Counted from the first letter of the stretch, positions 17,317 to 26,158 are shown. The stretch is DNA of 41,472 nucleotides from a filamentous cyanobacterium CCT1 (GCA_003017855.1 PYER01000025.1:1-41472); one strand, 5' to 3'. Notes: generated by a model not told the origin, from the letters alone. Numbers and translations: made by a program.

Positions 17317-17336
17317 CTAATTTAGGAAGGCAGTTG

Positions 17337-18275
17337 CTACTTAAACGTCAACTGCTGAAGTTCCTTTTGATTCCAGTTGCCTAACCTGGCTGCAGCTTCA
17401 TAAGTGCTTTGCAGGAACTCTAACAATGTCTGATCGGGTGATTCTGCCTCGCGGACAGCGTCATAGGGCAAAACAAATTCACCCAGTTCCTTATTGTAAA
17501 ATGCAGCATCAGGGCGAACCTCAGCCTGCTTAAACCCATCGGGTTCTGGGTAAGCATAGGAATAAAACGCTGGATATGATAATCCGGCTCCGGGCCAAAA
17601 TCCAGCACTACTGACTTCTTGGGAATAGGCTTCCTGCGCCACTGCGTCCGGCAAATTCGGTACCCCTCCCGGATGCTCAGGAGCCGATCGCCCCGAAAAG
17701 CGCGTCACGGCTAAATCAAAACTTCCCCAGAAGAAATGAACGGGACTGACCTTGCCGGAAAAATGTGAACGAAATTCTCGGAAGACGCGATCGGACTGGA
17801 GCAGCACTCGCCAGCATCGATTGGCATAATCCGCATCATAAGCAGCATGGGTTTCATCCTGCTCAAATCGAATTGGGTCAGGGACTTCATTCGGTTTGGT
17901 GTTAATGGTGATGTGAAGATCGAGTTCTCTCAGAGTTTCTATCACAGTCTGATAAAAATCAGCAACAGAACGAGGGTAGAGGGCGATCGCTCGTCTTGCC
18001 CCTTCGCTGGTTTGAATCAGCAGCTCATGATCAATGAAATCAAAGTTGATTTGAAAGATACGACTGCCATAGGGAATCGTGGACGTGGTCAGTCCCCGAA
18101 CGGTTAAATAGAGGGGAGTATGCCAGGAGTGATTAATCCACGGAGTTTGGGCTAATCGAATTTTGCCGATGATTTGAGTCCACATGTGCAAGGTGGTATA
18201 GGTCTCTTGCCAGACGTCCAGGGGTAAACTCGGCCAAATATCCGTTGAAGTTGGGGGTGGCTGATTCGACATCAT
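17337..18275 (-). CDS. DUF5996 family protein
   Basis: The 312-residue protein starts at ATG 18275 (or 18272), just after GAGGAAACC. It has the family opening WPSLPLDVWQETYTTLHMWT, then IIGKIRLAQTPWINHSWH and GLTTSTIPYG, and a later SPVHFFWGSFDLAVTRFSGR. The aromatic- and His-rich motifs are striking, but the family has no established function. No signal or membrane segment, so it is cytosolic. It is downstream of the UBP zinc-finger gene on the same strand with a 32-bp gap, so they are probably co-transcribed. Confidence 0.82.
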   Translation of the reverse strand: MMSNQPPPTSTDIWPSLPLDVWQETYTTLHMWTQIIGKIRLAQTPWINHSWHTPLYLTVRGLTTSTIPYGSRIFQINFDFIDHELLIQTSEGARRAIALYPRSVADFYQTVIETLRELDLHITINTKPNEVPDPIRFEQDETHAAYDADYANRCWRVLLQSDRVFREFRSHFSGKVSPVHFFWGSFDLAVTRFSGRSAPEHPGGVPNLPDAVAQEAYSQEVSSAGFWPGAGLSYPAFYSYAYPEPDGFKQAEVRPDAAFYNKELGEFVLPYDAVREAESPDQTLLEFLQSTYEAAARLGNWNQKELQQLTFK

Positions 18276-18307
18276 GGTTTCCTCATAGGTGGAAAAGGGG
18301 CGCGTGA

Positions 18308-18583
18308 TCAATAGTTCTTCTGTTGTTCGTCGGCAAAACACCACAGCCATTGTTCTCCCAACTCGGCTGAACTAATCACCGCGTGACCACTTTCTTCGTA
18401 ATGACGGCGTGCGTGCTGATTTTTAGACGAGTCGCAGCACAGCATCTTGCCGCAGGTCTGACAAATTCTTAAATGCACCCAGCGCCCGCCAACCCGAAGG
18501 CATTCCTCACAGCGAAATACCGGGTAATTGGCCTTTGAAATCATCGTCTCTAGCGTCAGGTCGTTCAGGTGTTGACAAGACAT
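18308..18583 (-). CDS. UBP-type zinc finger protein
   Basis: The 91-residue protein is almost entirely one UBP-type zinc finger: CQHL near the start, CEECLRVGGRWVHLRICQTC, GKMLCCDSS, HARRHYEESGHAV. The Cys/His spacing is that of the ubiquitin-binding finger of deubiquitinases. Stand-alone bacterial versions are common, with unknown role. ATG 18583 follows CAGGAATCTTCC. It lies between the monooxygenase-domain gene and the DUF5996 gene on the same strand. Confidence 0.8.
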   Translation of the reverse strand: MSCQHLNDLTLETMISKANYPVFRCEECLRVGGRWVHLRICQTCGKMLCCDSSKNQHARRHYEESGHAVISSAELGEQWLWCFADEQQKNY

Positions 18584-18619
18584 GGAAGATTCCTGTGAAT
18601 GGGCAAGATGTGTACTTGA

Positions 18620-19195
18620 TCAAATGGGATATAGCCATTGGCGAAAGAGCTGGGTAAGGCGTGGCATAATCACGTAGGTCAGCAGGGCAACCGTTAAACC
18701 TGTGACCAACAAGGTTCTGAGCAACACCGGAAGCCCAGCTAGGAGCGGTACTAGCAAACGATTGAGAATAGATATCGTAAAAAACACTCCCAACCAGGTC
18801 ACGATCGCCATTTTGTAGCGCGGAGGTGGAGCCTTCATCGGTTTGTTGGGAAGCGTAAACCAAGTTTCCAGACCCGTTAGAGTTTGAATGGTTTCAGGCT
18901 TTTCAATCAAGGGCTGCAACCGCTTTAGCCATTCCTGCCGCATACTGGATTCCAGCCAAATTTTGAGGTTGTTGTAATGATCAAATCTGACGATTGCCAC
19001 ATATTCAGGATGAGCGGGGTTACAGGGGCGAATCACATTGACCCCTAAATGCCCCTTAAATTGGTGAGCAGCCGTCGCAATGCCGTGTAACCATTCCTCA
19101 TACCCTTGCTCACGCCCAGGTCGAATGAAGTGAGAAATGATGGCGGTTACCTGGTGAGTGTCTTCATCTGTACCTACTACCAGCGGATCTAGCAT
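18620..19195 (-). CDS. Antibiotic biosynthesis monooxygenase-domain membrane protein
   Basis: From ATG 19195 (GAGG nine bases upstream) the protein is 191 residues. Residues ~10-110 are an ABM (dimeric ferredoxin-like) domain: VTAIISHFIRPGREQGYEEW, GHLGVNVIRP, VAIVRFDHYNNLKIWLES. After it come two membrane helices (IVTWLGVFFTISILNRLLVP and LLRTLLVTGLTVALLTYVIM). ABM domains act on quinone-like or heme substrates; the membrane-anchored form is a known but uncharacterised subgroup. Upstream in-frame codons to 19324 have no RBS and are left out. Confidence 0.75.
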   Translation of the reverse strand: MLDPLVVGTDEDTHQVTAIISHFIRPGREQGYEEWLHGIATAAHQFKGHLGVNVIRPCNPAHPEYVAIVRFDHYNNLKIWLESSMRQEWLKRLQPLIEKPETIQTLTGLETWFTLPNKPMKAPPPRYKMAIVTWLGVFFTISILNRLLVPLLAGLPVLLRTLLVTGLTVALLTYVIMPRLTQLFRQWLYPI

Positions 19196-19348
19196 TACCC
19201 ATGACCTCAAAAACTCTAGCTGCAAGGAAGTGATGATGGTTAATGGGCGATCGCTGACGATCGCCCCTATTCTATGTACGAAATCATCCAGTGCTGCTGC
19301 AATGCCGCAAATGAACTGGATCACTCAGCAATGACAACATCCACTCAG

Positions 19349-20035
19349 TTACACACCAGCCATGAGGGGTTCACGATTGGCAGAGCCAGCGTTTGATGGT
19401 GTTGCCAGGAGCTGAAGTTCCCATGCCAGGGCCACTGCACTAGCACCGCCATGCTCAAGCAGAATCTCTGATACACCCGCAGCTGTTTCTGTGCGTGCCC
19501 AATCACGTTGCCATTCAGCCAGTACAGCCATCCAGTTAATTGGTACTGCGCCCGCCTGAACCATCCGGCGAACCGCCATGTTATGAGCTTCTGCAGTCAC
19601 ACCGCCCGAGGCATCGGTAACGATGAATACGTCATAACCTTCACCCAGCGCCTGGATTGCTGGCATTGCGAGACAGATTTCGGTCCAAAGCGCAGCCAGT
19701 ATAAGTTGCTTGCGACCACTTTTCTTCACGATATCTGTCACATTTGGATCTTCCCAGGTATTGATGAAAGTGCGGTTGATCGGTTTTTGGTCAGGAAAAA
19801 CATCCTGTAGTCCCTTAATGATATAACCCCCTCTTTCTTCAATGACTGTGGTCAGGATTGTGGGTACGTTGAACACCTTTGCCGATTTGGCAAGACCAAT
19901 CACATTGTTAATGATCATCGTCGGTTCATGGCTGTTCAAGTTGGTGAACTGATAGGGCTGGTGGTCAATCAGTACCAGGATGCTATCTTCTGGACGAAGC
20001 AGTCCTTCTAGACCGATTTTTTGATTTTTAGACAT
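19349..20035 (-). CDS. Isochorismatase-like (YcaC-type) cysteine hydrolase
   Basis: The 228-residue protein has Asp24 in LVLIDHQPYQF and the nucleophile Cys121 in LWTEICLAMPA, preceded by the NTWEDPN loop. TDASGGVTAEAHNMAV is the usual C-terminal strand-helix. These belong to isochorismatase-superfamily hydrolases of the YcaC branch, which hydrolyse unknown amides or esters. AGGAAACTTCA precedes the ATG. It starts the minus-strand run and faces away from the inverted repeat at 20091. Confidence 0.85.
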   Translation of the reverse strand: MSKNQKIGLEGLLRPEDSILVLIDHQPYQFTNLNSHEPTMIINNVIGLAKSAKVFNVPTILTTVIEERGGYIIKGLQDVFPDQKPINRTFINTWEDPNVTDIVKKSGRKQLILAALWTEICLAMPAIQALGEGYDVFIVTDASGGVTAEAHNMAVRRMVQAGAVPINWMAVLAEWQRDWARTETAAGVSEILLEHGGASAVALAWELQLLATPSNAGSANREPLMAGV

Positions 20036-20110
20036 TGAAGTTTCCTATTTGAGCGATTGGTGAAAGAGGAATTGCAGAATGAAATTAAAATGCAATCTAC
20101 TTGCTCGGTC

Positions 20111-20209
20111 CATTTGCATGACTGTTTGCACAAATTCAATATAGGGGGTCGCCTTCAAGCTGTCGCCTACAGCAAGTTAAATTTTTTACAGTGCAAATTG
20201 GTAGAGTAA
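20111..20209 (+). pseudogene. LuxR/NarL-type HTH C-terminal remnant (copy A)
   Basis: The frame reads HLHDCLHKFNIGGRLQAVAY, then SKLNF, to TAA at 20207-20209. This is the end of a NarL/LuxR recognition helix region (HKLxxxDRLQAVAYA). No receiver domain precedes it. The equivalent remnant in copy B reads HLHDCLHKLNIGDRLQAVAY. Confidence 0.5.
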
Positions 20210-20236
20210 CCCTGCCATCGCGAAGTAGAAGATTGG

Positions 20237-20254
20237 CTCTAACTTAAGTTAGAG
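20237..20254. promoter_or_regulatory. 18-bp perfect palindrome CTCTAACTTAAGTTAGAG
   Basis: The two halves are exactly complementary, as expected for a dimer binding site. The core AACTTAAGTT is also found in AraC module 1 (1573-1582) and as AACTCAAGTT or a near variant in modules 2 to 4. It lies 28 bp after the LuxR remnant's stop. Confidence 0.5.
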
Positions 20255-20758
20255 TCCGAATTTGATCGAAAGTACATCCGTACAACCGATCGACCATCAA
20301 TGTCTAAATGCAAAATCCGGTAGCGATGCCTTATACCTTGGATACGGGCGACACCTGTTTGCCCCCAGAATGAAGCGGTGTCACTACGAGCTATTGCCTT
20401 GAACCGACGATGACAGACCCTAGTTGCCTCAACGCTTCAGCAGTACGACTCTCGATTCTGAGGCCTTATGCAGGTCTGCGATGCATTGCATTTTTTCAAC
20501 GGTAGTCTCATGTAGGTTATTCTGAACTGTAACTCTGGGGCGTGACCGTTTTCTATCTCTCAGGGCTTTGAGCAACCGCAACTGGCAATTTCGTAGCTGC
20601 GATTTAACAGGTACTACTCATCGCCAAGGAGTTCTATGGTTGCCTTACCTAAGTTGCCATTTATGGCAGAATCTATGAGAGTGTCTGCTCCCCAGCCTAT
20701 CAAAGTGTCCAAGTATTGAATAGACCTAACGACTCACCTTCACAGGAGTATTGATCCG

Positions 20759-23700
20759 ATGGGGATGAAAATGAGGATGAGTTCGTCGATCAATCATCTT
20801 ATTGATCTGCCTAACAAGCTACCGCTGCGAGTCGTCCTCATTGTGCCTCTGATGCTGCTACTGACGGGGGCCGTTGGAGTTGTCGGTTATCTTTCATTCA
20901 GAAATGGCCAGCGGGCGGTCAATCAAGTTGCGACCGAACTCCAAAACGAGATTCTCCATCAGATTACGGACAAGTTGGACGATTACGTTCAGGTGGCGCA
21001 CGACATCAATCGTTTGAATGCGATCGCACTGGCCAAAGGAGACATTAACCCAGACAGCGCCGCCGGAGAGACGGTGTTCTGGCAGCAAAATCAGATTTTC
21101 CCGACGGCGAGTTTCGTTTACTGTGGCAACGAAAAGGGAAATCTGGTGGGCGTGGGCAAGATGACCAATAAAGTTCACCTGCAAACCTGGGTTGTGAATG
21201 ACTCCACAAACCGTATCCCTTACTTTTACGGCCTGGACGATCAGGGCAATCGCAATCGCGAATTTGACAAAGGTGCCGAGCCGTTTGATGCTCGCGTTCG
21301 CCCCTGGTATAAAGCGGCAAAGGAAGCGCGTCAGCCCACCTGGAGTCCAATTTATTTGGGATTCACGACCCACTGGCCTGCGATCGCCACCAGCATCCCC
21401 GTCTACGATTCTAGTGGTAGAACGTTGATCGGAGCCTGCGGCATTGACTTTTTGCTGCCTCAGGAAATGAGCCAGTTCTTGAAGAGTTTAAATATTGGCA
21501 AAACTGGCAGCGCATTCATCATCGAGCGTTCAGGAACGTTGGTCTCCACGTCTACGGCTGAGCCTATTGTTGAGAATACAAGCGGCGATAGCGAGCGATT
21601 GTTGGCCAATCAAAGCAGTAATTCAACAATCCGGGCAACGGCTGACTTTTTGGCACAGCGTTTTGATGGCTTTGATCAGATTCAAGTGGCGCAGCGACTG
21701 GTGTTTGATATGGACGGGGCACGACAGTTTGTGCAGGTTGTGCCCTTCCAGGATCGCTACGGGCTAGACTGGCTGATTGTGATCATGCTTCCAGAAGCAG
21801 ACTATCTGGGACAAATTCAGTCAAATATTCGAGATACGCTGCTGCTATGCTTTTTGGCGTTAGTGGCAGCGCTTATTTTGAGTGTGTTAACGGCTCGCTG
21901 GATTACCAGACCGCTGCTGAGCTTGAATCAATCGGCGCAGGCGATCGCCGATGGTCAATGGAATCAAACGGTCAACATTAAGCGATCCGATGAACTGGGA
22001 AAACTGGCAAACTCCTTTAACCAAATGGCCCATCAGCTGCAAACGGCCTTTTTGGAACTACAGACCCTGACCCAAAACCTGGCTGAAAATGAAACCCGCC
22101 TCCGAGCCTTTTTGGAATCGCTGCCCATTAGCATTTCCATTTTGGATGCGACAGGCCACCCCTACTATGCGAATCAGCGGAGATTTCAGATGCTGGGGGA
22201 AGCCATTGATCCGACGGTTTCTTGCGATCATCTGGCCGAAGTCTATCACCTGTACAGGGCGGGCACGAATCAGCTCTATCCGAATGACCAACTGCCCATT
22301 ATCCAGGCGTTGAACGGTAAGCATACCCGAGTTGACGATATCGAAATCCACCAAAACGGTCAAACTATTCCCATTGAAGTCTGGGGAACCCCCATCTTTG
22401 ATGAACAGGGAAAGGTGGCCTATGCGATCGCTACCTTTCAGGACATTACAGAGCGCAAACAAGCCGAGAAACTCCTAGCCGACTACAACTGCACTTTAGA
22501 GCAACAGGTCGCAGAACGAACTGCTGCCTTACAACGCAGTGAAGCCAAGTTCCGAGCTATCTTTGAAAACTCGCAGATCGGCATCTTCCAAGTCCGCATC
22601 CCGGATGGATTAATTCTTGATGCCAATCAACGCTTTGCCAATCTGTATGGCTTTGACTCACCAGAGGCGATGATTGGGCTTGAACGAACCAGAAGCTACT
22701 ATGTAAATCCCAGCGAGCGCCAACAGTTCCTTGAGTTGCTGAAGCGAGATAAGGAAGTGCGAAGTTATGAAGTCCAAATGCGAAAACGAGATGGGACAGT
22801 ATTCTGGGGACAGTTCTCTTCGTATCTGAATGCAGCTAATGGATACATCGAAGGCGTGCTTGTGGATATTAGCGATCGCAAACAAGCAGAGGAGGCATTA
22901 CAACGCAGTGAAGCCAAGTTCCGAACGATCTTTGAAAACTCGCAGGTTGGCATCTACCGCACTCGCCTCTGTGATGGATTAGTTCTCGAAGCCAATCAAC
23001 GCTTTGCCGATCTGTTTGGCTTTGATGCACCAGAAGAGATGGTTGGGTTGGTGCACACCACAAGCTACTACGTCAATCCCAACGTTCGCCAACAAGCCAT
23101 TGAGGTGATGAGGCGAGACGGGGAAGTGCGAAGCTTTGAAGTCCAGATACGAAAACGAGATGGGACATTGTTTTGGGGACTTTTCACTTCTTATCTGAAC
23201 GCAGGTGATGACTATATCGAAGGGGTGATTGCGGATATTAGCGATCGCAAACAAGTAGAGGAGGCACTACAACGCAGTGAAGCCAAGTTCCGTAATATCT
23301 TTGAAAACTCACAGGTCGGCATCTTCCGAAACCGCATCTCAGATGGATTAATTCTCAATGCCAACCAACGCCTTGCTAACCTGTTGGGCTTTGATTCACC
23401 CGAGGAGATCATTGGGCTAGGGCATAGCATCGACTATTTTGTAAACCCTAGCGATCGCGAACACGCCCGTGAGGTGATGAAGCGGGATGGGGAACTGCGA
23501 AGCTTTGAAGCACAGTTGCGAAAACGAGATGGGACACTGTTCTGGGGACTTACCTCTTCTTATCTGAATGCAGCCGATGGATATGTCGAAGGGGTGATTG
23601 CGGATATTAGCGATCGCAAGCAAGCAGAAGCAGCCCTACAAGTTTCAGAGTCAAAGCTGCGGACTTTAATTGAGGCAATTCCCGATCCATTGTTTGTATT

Positions 23701-24604
23701 CTCTGCTGAAGGGCGATTCCTTGAAATAATGGTACTGGAACCAGATCTGCTATGGTACCCCTTTGAGGAGATGATTGGTAAAACTATGCATCAACTCGGA
23801 AGGGAAGAAGCTGATGTGTTTCTAGGTTATATTCAGCAGGTACTGAGAACCCAACAAATCCTCACGGTCGAGTATGGTGCGTTTCTAAATGGACGAGAAA
23901 TGTGGTTTTCGGCTCGCATTGCCCCAATCAGCCACGATCAGGTGATTTGGCTGGTGCGAGATATTACGGCGCAGAAGCAAGCAGAAGAAGCGTCAATTTT
24001 AGAGGAGCGCAACCGCATGGCACGCGAAATTCACGACACACTCGCTCAGTCGTTTACAGGCATTTTGGCTCAGGTAGGAGCCGCAAACCAGGTACTAACG
24101 GATGATGTAGAAGCAACTCAGGCACATCTAGACCTGATCAAAGAATTGGCGCGAACCGGACTATCTGAAGCACGGCGATCGGTCGTAGCGCTCCGTCCTC
24201 AGCTTTTAGAGGAAGGCAGTTTACAGAGCGCTCTCCATCGTCTCGTCGCTCAGACTAGATCTGCCGCCATGGATACCACTCTACATTATGAGATTGAGGG
24301 TGCAGTGTATTCTCTACCCACTGAAGTCGAGAGTAACCTACTGCGGATGGGGCAGGAAGCCTTAACCAATGCAATTAGACACGCCAATGCTGACGAAATT
24401 CGAGTGGAGCTAATCTACGAGCCTGATCAGTTTTTGTTGCGCGTGAAAGATAATGGACAGGGCTTTGGAGTTGGCAGTATTCCATCCTCTGAAGGTTTTG
24501 GCTTACTCGGCATGAGCGAACGGGCAGAGCGCATCGGCGCACAACTCACGATTAGGAGTCAACCTGGGCAAGGAACAGAAATTATTGTCACCGTCAACCC
24601 TTGA
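20759..24604 (+). CDS. Multi-PAS sensor histidine kinase (dCache-HAMP-PAS-HisKA_3)
   Basis: The 1281-residue membrane kinase has TM1 at ~23-45, an extracytoplasmic dCache ligand domain to ~355 (FDARVRPWYKAAKEA, GACGIDFLLPQ), TM2 at ~360-381 and HAMP ~384-432. Five PAS domains follow: ~445-570, three near-identical tandem units (591-713, 714-836, 837-959), and 960-1076. The kinase part is NarL-type (HisKA_3), with His1092 in AREIHDTLAQS and an HATPase domain (NAIRHANA, DNGQGFG, GLLGMSERAERIGAQL). It should sense a small ligand outside and redox or small molecules through PAS, then phosphorylate the adjacent regulator. Its stop directly abuts the GTG of the regulator gene. Confidence 0.93.
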   Translation: MGMKMRMSSSINHLIDLPNKLPLRVVLIVPLMLLLTGAVGVVGYLSFRNGQRAVNQVATELQNEILHQITDKLDDYVQVAHDINRLNAIALAKGDINPDSAAGETVFWQQNQIFPTASFVYCGNEKGNLVGVGKMTNKVHLQTWVVNDSTNRIPYFYGLDDQGNRNREFDKGAEPFDARVRPWYKAAKEARQPTWSPIYLGFTTHWPAIATSIPVYDSSGRTLIGACGIDFLLPQEMSQFLKSLNIGKTGSAFIIERSGTLVSTSTAEPIVENTSGDSERLLANQSSNSTIRATADFLAQRFDGFDQIQVAQRLVFDMDGARQFVQVVPFQDRYGLDWLIVIMLPEADYLGQIQSNIRDTLLLCFLALVAALILSVLTARWITRPLLSLNQSAQAIADGQWNQTVNIKRSDELGKLANSFNQMAHQLQTAFLELQTLTQNLAENETRLRAFLESLPISISILDATGHPYYANQRRFQMLGEAIDPTVSCDHLAEVYHLYRAGTNQLYPNDQLPIIQALNGKHTRVDDIEIHQNGQTIPIEVWGTPIFDEQGKVAYAIATFQDITERKQAEKLLADYNCTLEQQVAERTAALQRSEAKFRAIFENSQIGIFQVRIPDGLILDANQRFANLYGFDSPEAMIGLERTRSYYVNPSERQQFLELLKRDKEVRSYEVQMRKRDGTVFWGQFSSYLNAANGYIEGVLVDISDRKQAEEALQRSEAKFRTIFENSQVGIYRTRLCDGLVLEANQRFADLFGFDAPEEMVGLVHTTSYYVNPNVRQQAIEVMRRDGEVRSFEVQIRKRDGTLFWGLFTSYLNAGDDYIEGVIADISDRKQVEEALQRSEAKFRNIFENSQVGIFRNRISDGLILNANQRLANLLGFDSPEEIIGLGHSIDYFVNPSDREHAREVMKRDGELRSFEAQLRKRDGTLFWGLTSSYLNAADGYVEGVIADISDRKQAEAALQVSESKLRTLIEAIPDPLFVFSAEGRFLEIMVLEPDLLWYPFEEMIGKTMHQLGREEADVFLGYIQQVLRTQQILTVEYGAFLNGREMWFSARIAPISHDQVIWLVRDITAQKQAEEASILEERNRMAREIHDTLAQSFTGILAQVGAANQVLTDDVEATQAHLDLIKELARTGLSEARRSVVALRPQLLEEGSLQSALHRLVAQTRSAAMDTTLHYEIEGAVYSLPTEVESNLLRMGQEALTNAIRHANADEIRVELIYEPDQFLLRVKDNGQGFGVGSIPSSEGFGLLGMSERAERIGAQLTIRSQPGQGTEIIVTVNP
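22529..23635 (+). repeat. Three 369-bp tandem PAS-encoding units
   Basis: Units start at 22529, 22898 and 23267, exactly 369 bp (123 codons) apart. Each begins LQRSEAKFR.IFENSQ and ends DISDRKQ.E.A. The identical length and long identical DNA blocks show internal duplication within the kinase gene. The loops that would contact a ligand differ between units. Confidence 0.85.
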
Positions 24605-25246
24605 GTGAGCATCACGATGAGCCAAGCCACGACCATTCGGGTTCTGATTGCGGACGATCACGCCATTTTTCGGCAAGGATTAGCCACGATTATCAACCAT
24701 GACCCAGAGATGCAGGTGATTGCCCAAGCCGAAAATGGGGAACAGGCGATCGCTCTGTTTGGGGAACACCAACCGGATGTCACACTCATGGATTTACGCA
24801 TGCCGGAAGTGGAAGGGGTTGCCGCCATCGGTGCAATTTGTGCGACGGCTAAATCTGCTCGGATTATTGTCCTGACCACGTATGATAGTGACGAGGATAT
24901 TTACCGGGGATTGCAGGCAGGCGCAAAAGGGTACCTGTTGAAAGAAACTGAACCGGACGAGCTTCTGAATGCCATTCGTACTGTTCATCGGGGGCAGAAG
25001 TATATTCCGCCCGATGTGGGGGCAAAGTTAGTTCAACGGCTCAGCAATCCAGAACTGAGTGAACGGGAAATGGCGGTACTCCGCTCACTGGCACAGGGGA
25101 TGAGTAATGCCGATATTGCGACCGCTTTAACTATCGGTGAAGGCACGGTTAAATCCCATGTCAATCGGATTTTGAATAAGCTGGATGTCAGCGATCGCAC
25201 CCAAGCTGTGATTGTTGCCGTTAAGCGCGGCATTGTCAGTTTATAG
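24605..25246 (+). CDS. NarL/FixJ-type response regulator
   Basis: The 213-residue protein has a receiver domain with acidic pair Asp17/Asp18 (IADDHAIFRQG), phospho-acceptor Asp63 (LMDLRMP), Thr91 and Lys113 (YLLKETEPDEL). A LuxR-type HTH follows: LSEREMAVLRSLAQGMSNAD, then TVKSHVNRILNKLDVSDRTQ. It is the partner of the upstream kinase. GTG 24605 is immediately after the kinase stop; ATG 24617 is an equally possible start. Inverted-repeat copy B begins directly after its stop codon, so its terminator or target promoter may lie there. Confidence 0.92.
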   Translation: MSITMSQATTIRVLIADDHAIFRQGLATIINHDPEMQVIAQAENGEQAIALFGEHQPDVTLMDLRMPEVEGVAAIGAICATAKSARIIVLTTYDSDEDIYRGLQAGAKGYLLKETEPDELLNAIRTVHRGQKYIPPDVGAKLVQRLSNPELSEREMAVLRSLAQGMSNADIATALTIGEGTVKSHVNRILNKLDVSDRTQAVIVAVKRGIVSL

Positions 25247-25434
25247 GATGTACTTTCGATCATATTCGGAGTCTAACTTAAGTTAGAGCCAGCCTTCTAC
25301 TCCACGATGGCATGGTTAATCTATCAATTTGCAGTGTGAAACAGTTAACTTGCTATAGGCGACAGCTTGAAGGCGATCACCTATATTGAGCTTATGCAAA
25401 CAGTCATGCAAATGAATCGAGCAATTAAATTGCA
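25247..25434 (-). repeat. 189-bp inverted repeat, copy B (right of the kinase operon)
   Basis: Reverse-complement match to 20091-20279, starting one base after the response-regulator stop. It carries the palindrome at 25272-25287 and a LuxR-type remnant on the minus strand. Together the two copies bracket the 5-kb two-component operon. Confidence 0.75.
25272..25287. promoter_or_regulatory. 16-bp palindrome TCTAACTTAAGTTAGA
   Basis: Counterpart of the palindrome at 20237-20254; the outermost base pair is no longer matched. The AACTTAAGTT core is kept. Its survival in both diverged repeat copies suggests it is constrained, perhaps as the operator for a LuxR- or AraC-type regulator. Confidence 0.5.
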
Positions 25435-25440
25435 CGGTTC
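25316..25440 (-). pseudogene. LuxR/NarL-type HTH C-terminal remnant (copy B)
   Basis: The minus-strand frame reads FNCSIHLHDCLHKLNIGDRL, then QAVAYSKL, to a stop at 25316. The DRLQAVAY end is typical of LuxR-type HTH domains. Nothing like a receiver domain lies upstream. It mirrors the remnant in copy A. Confidence 0.5.
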
Positions 25441-25464
25441 TACGCTTGATGCAAATGTAAAAAG

Positions 25465-26022
25465 ATGAGCGACAATCGTAACCACAGTTCTTTACATATA
25501 CCACCTTCAACTCAAGATTGGATTCAAGGTATTCTGAGCGCCAAGGTAGTGCTGGTGATGTACGGAGACTATCAATGTCCTAGAAGTGCGGACGTTTACA
25601 AGCTAATTAAAGCGATCAAACGAGAGCTTAGTGCTGCTTTTGGAGAGGATTATTTATGCTTCATCCTCCGTCATTTTCCACAAGCAAAGATTTACACCCA
25701 TGCTCAACGGGCAGCCCAGGTTGCCGAAGCCGCCGCTGCCCAAGGAAAGTTTTGGTTAATGAGCGATACTTTATTTGACCATCAACAAAGGTTGGAGAAC
25801 GGTTATCTAATCGAGTACGCCAACGATTTAGGGCTTGACATTCCTCAGTTTCTCAAAGAGTTATCTCAACAAGTGCATGTCGATCGCATCCATGAAGATA
25901 TCGAAGGCGGAATACAAAGTGGAGTGACCACTGCCCCAGCTCTGTTCATCAATGGAATTCGCTATACCGGCCACTGGAATACGACAGAGTTAATGGCAGC
26001 CATGATTGCTGCAAGTCATTAA
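25465..26022 (+). CDS. DsbA/thioredoxin-fold protein with single-Cys CPRS motif
   Basis: The 185-residue protein has a thioredoxin_4/DsbA pattern: VLVMYGDYQCPRSADVYKLI, LRHFPQAKIYTHAQRAAQVA, then the cis-Pro region VTTAPALFINGIRYTGHW. The active site is CPRS, with Ser in place of the second Cys, so a disulfide-exchange role is doubtful; isomerase-, reductase- or transferase-like chemistry is possible. No signal peptide is present, so it is cytosolic. The RBS is weak. Similar proteins are often near NhaA or glutathione-linked genes, but no such partner is here. Confidence 0.8.
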   Translation: MSDNRNHSSLHIPPSTQDWIQGILSAKVVLVMYGDYQCPRSADVYKLIKAIKRELSAAFGEDYLCFILRHFPQAKIYTHAQRAAQVAEAAAAQGKFWLMSDTLFDHQQRLENGYLIEYANDLGLDIPQFLKELSQQVHVDRIHEDIEGGIQSGVTTAPALFINGIRYTGHWNTTELMAAMIAASH

Positions 26023-26158
26023 GGTCCCTGAGCTTTGCTCCCGACTCATCTCTGAATTGTTTGTAAGTGCTGTAAGCCATCTAGATTTTTATGGCTAGAT
26101 TTCGACTGCTTCATTGACTTAAACAATTACAAATCAGTATTTCATCGAGGCTAATTCT

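Larger units (their letters stand above)
20091..20279 (+). repeat. 189-bp inverted repeat, copy A (left of the kinase operon)
   Basis: This segment is matched, as the reverse complement, by 25247-25434. Shared blocks include CATTTGCATGACTGTTTGCA, CGCCTTCAAGCTGTCGCCTA, the palindrome, and GATCGAAAGTACATCC at the inner end. Most differences are single bases. It holds a LuxR-type C-terminal remnant and the palindrome at 20237. Confidence 0.75.
20036..20758 (+). other. Gene-free stretch before the histidine kinase
   Basis: About 720 bp without an intact gene. The first part holds inverted-repeat copy A (20091-20279) with a LuxR-tail remnant and an 18-bp palindrome. From 20280 to 20758 I see nothing coding. 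It presumably includes the kinase promoter and leader. The kinase RBS (CAGGAG) is at about 20742-20747. Confidence 0.5.

Noticed and set aside
26070-26110. Hairpin from the GCCAT and ATGGC pair downstream of the DsbA-like gene
   Set aside because: Only five paired bases with a long loop; the two CTAGATTT copies are direct repeats and give no stable stem.
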